Assembly: GCA_903960645.1 (NCBI GenBank)
Contig: CAJCBN010000483.1
Location: 1-9,706 of the forward strand
Reading direction: 5' to 3'
DNA: 9,706 bases
From: an uncultured Actinomycetes bacterium
Lineage (GTDB): Bacteria; Actinomycetota; Thermoleophilia; Gaiellales; F1-60-MAGs149
A program made the position numbers and the translations under genes. Below, piece by piece: positions 1 to 6,163 of this stretch. How positions within the stretch are numbered: position 1 is the first letter of the stretch; each line of letters opens with the position of its first letter. The notes beneath the pieces were generated by a model. The model was not told where the DNA came from. It was given only the letters and a program-made list of their open reading frames with translations, and did no database searches.

Positions 1-597
1 GCCATCATCGGCAACGTCTGGATCGTCGCCCTCTGGATCGGCCTGACAACGCTCCTGATCATCTTCCTCTACACGGGCAGCGTGCTCCTGCCCATCAAGG
101 CGCTCCTGCTGAACCTGCTCAGCCTGTCGGCCACGCTCGGCGTGCTCGTCTGGATCTTCCAGGATGGCCACCTCCAGTGGCTGACGGGCGACTACGTCGT
201 AACCGGAACGGTCGATCTCTCATCACTTGCGCTCGTGGCCGTGGTGGCCTTCGCCCTGTCCATGGACTATGAGCTGTTCCTGCTCTCGCGCATCAAGGAA
301 GAGCACGACGCCGGCCATTCCACGGAGGACTCCGTCGCCTTTGGGCTGCAGCGCACCGGGCGCATCATCACCGCCGCGGCGTTGCTGATCGCCATCGTCT
401 TCGCCGCGTTCCTGTCGAGCGGCATCACCAGCATCAAGCAGCTCGGCTTCGGTGCCGCCTTCGCCATCCTGCTCGACGCCACGCTGGTGCGCAGCATCCT
501 CGTCCCCACGTTCATGCGCGTCGCGGGCGGCGCCAACTGGTGGGCGCCGGCGTGGCTGCAGCGCATCCACCGACGCATCGGCATCCGCGAGGGCTAG
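1..597 (+). CDS. MMPL-family (RND superfamily) membrane transporter, C-terminal part
   Basis: The frame is open from base 1 and ends at TAG 595-597, so 198 residues are present and the N-terminus lies outside the window. About five hydrophobic helices are visible (roughly residues 5-24, 28-51, 74-92, 118-140 and 145-165). The fourth-from-last helix carries SMDYELFLLSR; its Asp89-Tyr90 pair matches the proton-relay Asp-Tyr of MmpL/RND pumps (the second such pair in MmpL3). The motif TGRIITAAALL and the ending ATLVRSILVPTFM followed by a Trp-rich WWAPAWL are standard for the C-terminal half of MMPL proteins. Such proteins export lipids, siderophores or drugs across the cytoplasmic membrane using the proton gradient; the substrate cannot be told from this fragment. 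An internal GTG at 82 is not a start. The gene converges on the - strand gene that ends at 622. Confidence 0.9.
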   Translation, partial: AIIGNVWIVALWIGLTTLLIIFLYTGSVLLPIKALLLNLLSLSATLGVLVWIFQDGHLQWLTGDYVVTGTVDLSSLALVAVVAFALSMDYELFLLSRIKEEHDAGHSTEDSVAFGLQRTGRIITAAALLIAIVFAAFLSSGITSIKQLGFGAAFAILLDATLVRSILVPTFMRVAGGANWWAPAWLQRIHRRIGIREG

Positions 598-617
598 CGG
601 CGACACCGCCGCGCTAG
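594..617. terminator. Possible bidirectional terminator hairpin between convergent genes
   Basis: The 24-base gap between the two convergent stop codons is largely an inverted repeat. CTA+GCGGCG (594-602) pairs with CGCCGC (607-612) and TAG (615-617) around an ACAC loop, with a two-base bulge. An alternative pairing is CTAGCG with CGCTAG. The left arm includes the TAG stop of the MMPL gene. There is no T-tract on either side, so intrinsic termination is unproven; in high-GC Actinobacteria terminators often lack a U-tract. Short GC palindromes also arise by chance here. Confidence 0.35.
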
Positions 618-621
618 GCGG

Positions 622-1758
622 CTACCCGACGAAGTTGCCGAGCAGGTCGAGGACGTTGGCCTGCGACAGCGCGAGGTTGAGACCAAAGGCGATCAGGCCC
701 GAGACATCCCCGGCGTCCTGCCCCGCCGCCAGGCCCTTACCCAGACCGCTCTTGATGGCGGCGTTGACCTCTTCCTCGCTCGCGCCGGTGCTCTGCTCAA
801 GCGTGGCCAGCGCTGCCGGATCGGCGAGGGCGGAGAAGACGTCGAAGGTCGGCGCCCCGAGCTGGCACGCCGCATCGACCACGCCGATCAGCGCCACCTG
901 GGCCAGCGCCTCGCTGGTGGCGGACGTCGGCGACCACGGGAACGGCTCGCACGGATCATCGTCGCCGCGGACGATGGCAAGGATGCGATCCACCGGCGCC
1001 ACGCTCGCCGCGGCCCCGAGGATGCTGCCCTCGCTGCCGGCCAGGGCACCCGCCGCTTGGGCCTGCTCGATCGAGGCAACCATCGCCGTCCGGACCGCCG
1101 CCTCGACCTCGGCCGGCGGACGGCCCGATCGCTCGGCCAGCCCCTGCAACCCGGCCGGATCGGCGAGCGCAGAGACGGCGTCGATCGGCGCGACCCCGAG
1201 GGTGCAGGCAGCCCGTAGCCCGGTCAGGACGCCGATCTCGGCCGTCACCGCCGCCAGACCGTCGACCGGCTTCCACGGCAGCTCAGCGCAGGCGCCGCTG
1301 TCGTTGCGAACGGCCGCGAGCAGCTGATCTGCCGGTACGACGTCGATCAGCGTGCGCACGGCCAGGGCGGTCGTCGGCGTCAGCCGCCCTGCGGCCTCCT
1401 CCTCGTCGATAGCGGTCGTCAGCGCACCCAACACCGCGTCCTCGAGCGCCTGCGGTGCAACCCCCAGCTGCTGTGCGGCATCGTCGATGCCGTCGCCGCG
1501 CCCGAGCGCCAACACCAGGTCCGCCCGGGGCACGCCGAGCGTGCAGGCCGCCGCGTTGAGGGACCCCAGCAGGATCGCAGTCGCCTCGACCTCGGCGGCA
1601 CCGCCCTGTCCGGCCGGCACCGGCGCGATACACGGATCGGCCGAAGCCGCGGCCTGCGTCCGCAGCCGGTCCGTCCCGCCGAGCGCCACGAAGCCCAGGA
1701 TCAGGCCCCCGCCCGCGATCAACGCGAGCAGGACGAGCAGCAGACCACCGCGGCGCAC
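622..1758 (-). CDS. Membrane-anchored protein of three tandem ~113-residue repeats, function unknown
   Basis: A 378-residue protein that I cannot assign to a named family. Residues 5-27 form a hydrophobic signal anchor (or uncleaved signal peptide) after MRR, so the rest should lie outside the membrane. Residues 41-153, 154-266 and 267-378 are three diverged copies of one unit. Each opens with a cysteine (C43, C157, C270), followed 28-29 residues later by AAC-x-LG (C72, C185, C298), then a D/A-L-A segment, an S-L-A/AA-Q-type helix, a V-E-A-A helix and A-A-G. The LGV..A-L....G..A/...GV....E/V..A......I..A...G pattern resembles a helical repeat common in Actinobacteria and Firmicutes surface proteins of unknown function. 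Start: GTG at 1758 follows the smpB TAG directly, with AAGGAG inside the smpB 3' end nine bases upstream. Role at the cell envelope is inferred from topology only. Confidence 0.8.
   Translation of the reverse strand: MRRGGLLLVLLALIAGGGLILGFVALGGTDRLRTQAAASADPCIAPVPAGQGGAAEVEATAILLGSLNAAACTLGVPRADLVLALGRGDGIDDAAQQLGVAPQALEDAVLGALTTAIDEEEAAGRLTPTTALAVRTLIDVVPADQLLAAVRNDSGACAELPWKPVDGLAAVTAEIGVLTGLRAACTLGVAPIDAVSALADPAGLQGLAERSGRPPAEVEAAVRTAMVASIEQAQAAGALAGSEGSILGAAASVAPVDRILAIVRGDDDPCEPFPWSPTSATSEALAQVALIGVVDAACQLGAPTFDVFSALADPAALATLEQSTGASEEEVNAAIKSGLGKGLAAGQDAGDVSGLIAFGLNLALSQANVLDLLGNFVG
625..1638 (-). repeat. Three-fold protein-level tandem repeat (period 113 residues, ~340 bp)
   Basis: Unit 1 spans about 1300-1638, unit 2 about 961-1299 and unit 3 about 625-960. 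Cysteine spacing fixes the register: first cysteines at residues 43, 157 and 270 (steps of 114 and 113), second cysteines at 72, 185 and 298 (steps of 113 and 113). Shared local words include AACTLGV in units 1 and 2 (AACQLGA in unit 3), SALADPA in units 2 and 3, and PW-x-P in units 2 and 3. The DNA copies are well diverged, so this is an old duplication, not an unstable recent one. Confidence 0.85.
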
Positions 1759-2226
1759 CTAGCTGCGCTCCTTGATGGCTCGCTCCACGTCGCGCTTTGC
1801 CTCACGGGCCTTGGTCGTCTCGCGCTTGTCGATCACGTTCTTGCCGCGGCCGAGCGCGATCTCGAGCTTGGCGCGTCCCTGCTTGAGGTAGACGCGCACG
1901 GGCACCAGGGTGAACCCCTTCTGCTCGACGCGGGCCCGGAGCTTGGTGATCTCGCGTCGGTGCAGCAGCAGCTTGCGATCACGCAGACGATCGTGATTGC
2001 GCATCCCAGCCTGGGCGTACGGTTCGATCGTCGCTCCCACGAGCCAGACCTCGTCACCGCGGAACATCGCGTAGGCCTCGTTGATGCTGGCGGAGCCGGC
2101 GCGCAGGGACTTGATCTCGCTGCCGGTCAGCACGATGCCTACCTCGAGGTTGTCCTCGAGGAAGTACTCATGGCGTGCCCGCCGATTCTGCGCGATCGTG
2201 CGCTCCCCCTGGTCCGTCATGCGCAC
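1759..2226 (-). CDS. smpB: SsrA-binding protein SmpB (trans-translation)
   Basis: SmpB binds tmRNA and carries it to stalled ribosomes, so that the unfinished peptide is tagged and the ribosome released. The 155-residue product is of normal length and carries the family signature: IAQNRRARHEYFLED at the N-terminus, VLTGSEIKSLR with the conserved Gly-Ser-Glu, FTLVPVRVYLK in the middle, and the GRGK....DKRE stretch (about 127-136) leading into a basic C-terminal tail (KAREAKRDVERAIKERS) of the type that enters the mRNA channel. The start is uncertain: GTG at 2226 or ATG at 2220 (two codons later, giving MTDQGER); neither has a clear Shine-Dalgarno. Stop TAG at 1759-1761 abuts the GTG of the next gene. 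It lies 21 bases after the lipoprotein gene. The tmRNA gene ssrA is often close to smpB but is not visible in this window. Confidence 0.97.
   Translation of the reverse strand: MRMTDQGERTIAQNRRARHEYFLEDNLEVGIVLTGSEIKSLRAGSASINEAYAMFRGDEVWLVGATIEPYAQAGMRNHDRLRDRKLLLHRREITKLRARVEQKGFTLVPVRVYLKQGRAKLEIALGRGKNVIDKRETTKAREAKRDVERAIKERS
1768..1773 (-). promoter_or_regulatory. Ribosome binding site of the triple-repeat gene, inside smpB
   Basis: AAGGAG, formed by the Lys-Glu codons four to three residues before the smpB stop, lies nine bases upstream of the GTG at 1758. It supports that GTG, immediately after the TAG of smpB, as the start, and suggests translational coupling of the two genes. Confidence 0.6.
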
Positions 2227-2247
2227 ATCGTACGCGTCGCCGCAGCC

Positions 2248-3198
2248 CTAGCCCGCGATTACGAGCGAGCGCTCGGCGACCGCTCCGTCGCGCTTGTCGT
2301 CGGCCGGGGAGATCACCACCAGCGTGACCGGGCCCGTGAGCGTCCGCGGAACCGGGATCGCGGCCGCGAACCGACCCCGACAGGGCTCGTCGATAATCCG
2401 GTTGGCGACCTCGAGCTCGTCTTGCAAGATCCGGATCACGAGCGGGCCCGCCGCGTTCGCCACCGTGCCGCGCAGCTGGATCAGGTCGGTTACGGGCTCG
2501 TCGGCACGCGGCCGCACGATCGTTACCGTCGGCGTACCGCTGAACGGGGCTGCGCCGGTCTTCTCGACCGCACAGCCCGTGCTGCCGGCCAGCGTCGTGG
2601 CGTCGATCACGAAGCTCAGGTCGGCCCGGGTCAGCGGCGGTTCGAGTGCGCTGGACCCGCCGGCGAGGGCGTTGAGTCCGAAGGGGCGGCCCGCAACGCG
2701 GATCTGCACGGCGTCGATCGCGCCGCTGGCCGTCACCGTGTAGACGAGTTGGTACAGCGCGAGCAGGGCCTCCGTCTCGCTCCCAGCGGCGGTGTCCGGC
2801 ATCTGCGAAATGTCCACGATCGCCGTGCGCCGGACCACGGAGAAGCCCAGCAGCCGCGCCGCGGGCGGCAGCGCGGAGTCGTAGTGCAACGCAGCCTCAG
2901 CCGGGGTCGGGCCGGCGAGGAGGGCGCGCAGGCTCGCCTCGGGAATCGGCAGATCGCTGGCCACACTGCGACGCGTCGGCTCCGGCTGGTCGAAGCGCAG
3001 AAGGTAGACAAACGCCGTGCCCGGCGACGAGGACGCCGGCACCGCCGCCGACGTGTCCTCACCTGCCGCCGCGGCGGGCGACACCGCCGCCTTGTCGCCC
3101 AGCGCCGCGGCGCCCTCGTCGCGCACGCCGGAGCCGACCGTGCCGCCGCAGCCGACCAACAGCAGCGCGACACACGCCGTGCCGAGCGCGCGCATCAT
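2248..3198 (-). CDS. Lipoprotein with GerMN and Gmad2-like domains (LpqB-like role)
   Basis: A 316-residue exported lipoprotein. Residues 1-17 form a signal peptide ending in a lipobox (LLVGC, C17 as lipidated residue). A low-complexity Ala/Ser/Pro-rich linker (about 18-60) follows. Residues about 61-175 look like a GerMN domain: VYLLRFD, then LRALLAGPTPAE, LLGFSVVRRTAIVDIS and EALLALYQLVYTV, matching the usual LLxGPT...E and A.VD.S pattern. Residues about 222-316 look like the immunoglobulin-like Gmad2 domain (PTVTIVRPRADEPV, then LRGTVANAAGPLVIRI). GerMN domains occur in Bacillus GerM and in actinobacterial LpqB, which modulates the MtrB sensor kinase. The start ATG (3196-3198) overlaps the kinase stop TGA by four bases, and a G-rich SD-like run sits just upstream. 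Inference: an extracytoplasmic partner of the kinase. It lacks the C-terminal beta-propeller of classical LpqB. Residues C209 and C273 could form a disulfide. Confidence 0.82.
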   Translation of the reverse strand: MMRALGTACVALLLVGCGGTVGSGVRDEGAAALGDKAAVSPAAAAGEDTSAAVPASSSPGTAFVYLLRFDQPEPTRRSVASDLPIPEASLRALLAGPTPAEAALHYDSALPPAARLLGFSVVRRTAIVDISQMPDTAAGSETEALLALYQLVYTVTASGAIDAVQIRVAGRPFGLNALAGGSSALEPPLTRADLSFVIDATTLAGSTGCAVEKTGAAPFSGTPTVTIVRPRADEPVTDLIQLRGTVANAAGPLVIRILQDELEVANRIIDEPCRGRFAAAIPVPRTLTGPVTLVVISPADDKRDGAVAERSLVIAG

Positions 3199-4508
3199 GC
3201 GGGCCCCCCGACCAGTCCGGCGCCGATCTGCACCCGGGCGGTGCGCGGCAGCCGGACGGTGGCCACAGCGCCGCCATCGTCGCGCAGCTCGAGGTCGCCC
3301 CCGAGCACGCGCGACTGGCCCTCGGCGATCGCCAGCCCGAGGCCGGTACCGCCGCCACGGTCGCGCGAGGCCATTGCGAAGCGATCTGCCGCGCGCTCGA
3401 GGAACGGTCCGAACCCCGGGCCGCTGTCGCGCACGGTCACCGTCACCGTCTCGGAGTCGACCACGATCTGGAACGGTGCCTCGCCGTAGCGACGGGCGTT
3501 CTCCATCAGGTTGACGAGCACGCGCTCCAACCGTCGCGGATCGGACTCGATCCGCAGGGTCGGCGGCAGTACGAGTTCGGCCTCGGGCAGACGGTCACGA
3601 GCGACGTCGCCGACGAGCCGCACGAGATCGAACTCCTGGGCCATCGGCGTCTCCGCGCCGGCGTCGAGGCGCATCACCTCGAGCAGGTCCTCTACGAGGT
3701 GCGCCAGCGCCCGCGCCCGCTCCTTGACCATCACCGCCTCGGGCGTGTCGTCGAGCAGCGAGGAGGCGGCGACGAGGCCCGTGATCGGGGTGCGGAGCTC
3801 GTGGGCGACGTCGGCGGAGAAGCTGCGCTCCCGTTCCGCGGCCTCGTCGAGCTCGTGGATCGTGCGCCCGAGCGCCTCGGCCATGTCGTCCAGTGCCCGG
3901 CCGAGTGCCGCGATCTCGTCACGGCCGCGCGGGTGCAGGCGGGCATCGAGATCGCCGGCGGCCAACCGCCGCGCGAGCGCAGCTGAGCGGCGCAGTCGCC
4001 GCGATAGCGCCGAGGCGACGAGCACGCCGAGCAGTCCTCCGATCACGACTGCCGCGGCGGTCAGACGAATCAGGGCATCGCGCAGCTCGGCCAGCTCCTC
4101 CAGATCGGCGGCCAGGGACTGGCGGGCATAGATCGAGCCGATCGCGCGCAACTGGGTGCCCGCGTAGACCGCGGGCTCGCTGCCGTCCAGCACGGGCTCT
4201 GTGAACACGCGCCCCGGCGTGCTCTCCACCCGCGTGAGCAGCAGCGCAGGCAGACCGCCGCCGATCGCCGCATCGCCGAGCGGGCCATCCTTGGTGAGGA
4301 CGTACGCCCCGGAGGGCGCCACTGTGGCACCGCCCGGCAGGCGCAACCGTGCGATCGAGGCCGCCGTCCGCACCTGACGTGCCGCCGAGTCGCGCGCACG
4401 ATCCATGCGATCACTGGTGCTCCGCTGGTACACGGCCAAGCTGATGCCGCCGGCGACGAGGGCGCTGATGATCGCGATCGCGAGGGCGAGGCGAACCCGT
4501 AGGCTCAC
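3195..4508 (-). CDS. Membrane sensor histidine kinase (MtrB-like position)
   Basis: A 437-residue sensor kinase. One helix at residues 5-27, an extracytoplasmic region of about 120 residues (28-147) without a domain I can name, and a second helix at 148-168 are followed by a HAMP domain (about 169-221, GDLDARL...DEIAALGRALDDMAEAL). The HisKA domain has FSADVAHELRTPITGL with phospho-accepting His236. The HATPase_c domain shows the N box LVNLMENARRYG (N337), the G1 box DSGPGFG (361-367) and the G2 box GGGTGLGLAI (385-394), so all catalytic motifs are intact. GTG at 4508 is preferred: it overlaps the TGA of the response regulator (GTGA) and has GAGG four bases upstream. The gene also overlaps the lipoprotein gene by four bases at its 3' end, so the three are probably co-translated. 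It should phosphorylate the regulator just upstream; the stimulus is unknown, plausibly an envelope signal. Confidence 0.95.
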   Translation of the reverse strand: MSLRVRLALAIAIISALVAGGISLAVYQRSTSDRMDRARDSAARQVRTAASIARLRLPGGATVAPSGAYVLTKDGPLGDAAIGGGLPALLLTRVESTPGRVFTEPVLDGSEPAVYAGTQLRAIGSIYARQSLAADLEELAELRDALIRLTAAAVVIGGLLGVLVASALSRRLRRSAALARRLAAGDLDARLHPRGRDEIAALGRALDDMAEALGRTIHELDEAAERERSFSADVAHELRTPITGLVAASSLLDDTPEAVMVKERARALAHLVEDLLEVMRLDAGAETPMAQEFDLVRLVGDVARDRLPEAELVLPPTLRIESDPRRLERVLVNLMENARRYGEAPFQIVVDSETVTVTVRDSGPGFGPFLERAADRFAMASRDRGGGTGLGLAIAEGQSRVLGGDLELRDDGGAVATVRLPRTARVQIGAGLVGGPA

Positions 4509-5215
4509 GGATCCTCGCTCGGCCGCACCAGCTTGTAGCCGACGCCGCGCACCGTCTGCACGAGTTCCGGCGAGGCCGGATCCACCTCGATCTTGGCCCG
4601 CAGGCGCTGCACGGGGACGTCGACAAGGCGCGTGTCACCGGCCCAGCCATACCCCCACACACGCTCAAGCAGCGTCGGTCGATCGAGGGCCATGCCGACG
4701 TTGTCGACGAACTCGACGAGCAGACGGTACTCCGTCGGCGTCAGCGCCAGCGCCTCGCCGTCGCGCGTCACCGCGTAGCCCTCGCGGTCGACCACGAGCG
4801 GGCCGACCTCGACGATGGCCGGGAGATCCTCATCCGCCGGTGCCACGCGCCGCAGCGCGGCCCGCAGGCGCGCCGCGAGCACCGCCGGCTCAAACGGCTT
4901 GGTCACGTAGTCGTCGGCGCCGGCCTCAAGCCCCATCACCACGTCGATTGGGTCGGAACGCGCCGACATCAGGATCACGGGAATCTGCGACTCGGCACGG
5001 ATTGCCCGGCACAGCGAGACGCCGTCCATGCCGGGCAGCATGATGTCCAGCAGCGCCAGCACGGGCTCACTCGAGCGCCAGGCGAGCAGCCCCGCATCCC
5101 CATCCTCGGCCGTGACGACGTCAAACCCGTTGCGCCCCAGATAATCGGCCGTGGCACGCCGGATGACCGGATCGTCCTCCACGAACAGCATGCGCGGCAG
5201 TCGCGTCTCGCTCAT
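4505..5215 (-). CDS. OmpR/PhoB-family response regulator (MtrA-like)
   Basis: A 236-residue two-domain regulator. The receiver domain (about 8-122) has the acidic cluster E13-D14-D15, phospho-acceptor D57 (LLDIMLPGMDG), S84 in MSAR and K106 in the KPFEP turn, so it is complete. The C-terminal winged helix (about 135-231) includes LTPTEYRLL and the recognition and wing region VWGYGWAGDTRLVDV, QRLRAKIE and TVRGVGYKLV. That stretch is very close to what I know of actinobacterial MtrA (VWGY....DTRLV.V.VQRLRAK), although CseB-type regulators are similar, so no symbol is given. It should bind direct-repeat DNA when phosphorylated by the kinase encoded next. Start ATG 5215 lies 39 bases after the ftsX stop with no strong Shine-Dalgarno; Met9 is a possible later start but would cut close to the receiver domain. 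An internal promoter in or before this gap is possible but not visible. Confidence 0.95.
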   Translation of the reverse strand: MSETRLPRMLFVEDDPVIRRATADYLGRNGFDVVTAEDGDAGLLAWRSSEPVLALLDIMLPGMDGVSLCRAIRAESQIPVILMSARSDPIDVVMGLEAGADDYVTKPFEPAVLAARLRAALRRVAPADEDLPAIVEVGPLVVDREGYAVTRDGEALALTPTEYRLLVEFVDNVGMALDRPTLLERVWGYGWAGDTRLVDVPVQRLRAKIEVDPASPELVQTVRGVGYKLVRPSEDP

Positions 5216-5254
5216 GCGCCAAGACTACCCGTCGCGGAGGCGGGGAGCGCGGTG

Positions 5255-6163
5255 CTAGACCCGGAGAAAACGGCGCATGGTGAGTCCCGAGCCGAGGGCA
5301 CCGATGCCGAGCCCGGCCACGAGCAGCAGGAACACGAGCAGCGGGAAGGCGATCGCCGAGGGTCCACCGCCTGCCGTCATCGAGGACTGGACACGATCGG
5401 CCAGGAGCGTCTGATAGCTGAGCGCCAGCAGGATCGCAGCCAGACCTGCCCCCGCCACCCCGCAGACCATCCCCTCGATCATGAAGGGCAGGCGAACGAA
5501 CCAGTTGGTCGCGCCGACGAGCTTCATCACCTCAACCTCGCGGCGACGGGCGAAGATCGACAGCCGGATCGTGTTGCCGATCAGCAGCACTGCGGCGATC
5601 GCCAGCACCACGCCCATGCCGAGCAGCACGAGCGTGATCGTGCCCGCGGTCTTCAGCACGCGGTCGGCCTTGCCCGCTCCGTAGTCCGGGTTCGGCAGCC
5701 CTGCTTGCGGTGGATCCAGCCCTGGCAGCCCCGCGATCGCCGCAGCGACCGCCGCCGTCTGATCGGGATTATCCGCCTTGAACTCGAAGGAGGCCGGCAG
5801 CGGGTTGCCCAGCGTCAGCTTGAGCAGTTCGGAGTCTTCGCCGAGCTGCTTCTGGAGACGCAGGATCGCGTCGTCCTTGGAGATGAACTGCAGCGAGCCC
5901 TCGGCGACGCCGGGCGTCTCCGTGATCGTCCGCTGGATCTCCGCGATCTGGCGCGGCGTGGCCGCGTCCTTGAGGTAGGCGCGGATCGTGACGTCGTCGC
6001 GGACCTTGTTGGAGTAGTTGTAGACGTAGGAGCCGAGCGCGATGCCGATGCCGGCGATGAACATCACGACAAGCACCGTCACCACGGCCGCGATCGTCGT
6101 CGCGAAGTTGCCGCGCAGCGACTTCAGCGCCTCGACCACGAAGAATCGCCAGCGCGTCTCCAC
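5255..6163 (-). CDS. ftsX: Cell division protein FtsX (FtsEX membrane subunit)
   Basis: FtsX is the permease-like half of the FtsEX complex, which uses ATP hydrolysis by FtsE to activate peptidoglycan hydrolases at the septum and does not transport a solute. The 302-residue protein has the usual four-helix plan: TM1 at about 21-44, an extracytoplasmic domain at 45-172, then TM2 (173-196), TM3 (227-250) and TM4 (271-292). The cytoplasmic segment after TM2 has the family hallmark RLSIFARRREVEVMKLVGA, followed by FVRLPFMIEG. The external domain, about 128 residues, is the part that would contact a hydrolase; its partner is not encoded in this window. Start GTG 6163 overlaps the ftsE TAG by one base (TAGTG) and has a strong GAGGAGG-type ribosome binding site within the ftsE 3' end. 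Stop is TAG. Confidence 0.97.
   Translation of the reverse strand: METRWRFFVVEALKSLRGNFATTIAAVVTVLVVMFIAGIGIALGSYVYNYSNKVRDDVTIRAYLKDAATPRQIAEIQRTITETPGVAEGSLQFISKDDAILRLQKQLGEDSELLKLTLGNPLPASFEFKADNPDQTAAVAAAIAGLPGLDPPQAGLPNPDYGAGKADRVLKTAGTITLVLLGMGVVLAIAAVLLIGNTIRLSIFARRREVEVMKLVGATNWFVRLPFMIEGMVCGVAGAGLAAILLALSYQTLLADRVQSSMTAGGGPSAIAFPLLVFLLLVAGLGIGALGSGLTMRRFLRV

Noticed and set aside
452..1327. A 291-codon + strand open frame overlapping the MMPL 3' end and the triple-repeat gene
   Set aside because: It starts inside the MMPL gene in another frame, and its Ala/Ser/Pro-rich product has no motif, while the - strand frame has a repeat structure with registered cysteines.
1759..2250. A tmRNA (ssrA) gene next to smpB
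   Set aside because: The intergenic space on both sides is only 0-21 bases and no tmRNA-like acceptor arm or tag-encoding sequence is seen anywhere in the window.
1960..3489. A 509-codon open frame on the + strand opposite smpB, the lipoprotein gene and the kinase gene
   Set aside because: It is antisense to three confidently identified genes, crosses their boundaries, and its product is an Arg/Ala/Gly/His-rich composition typical of GC-rich shadow frames with no recognisable motif.
5216..5254. A terminator or promoter between ftsX and the response regulator gene
   Set aside because: Only a four-base CCCG/CGGG pairing and no clear -10/-35 boxes can be seen in the 39 bases; too weak to report.
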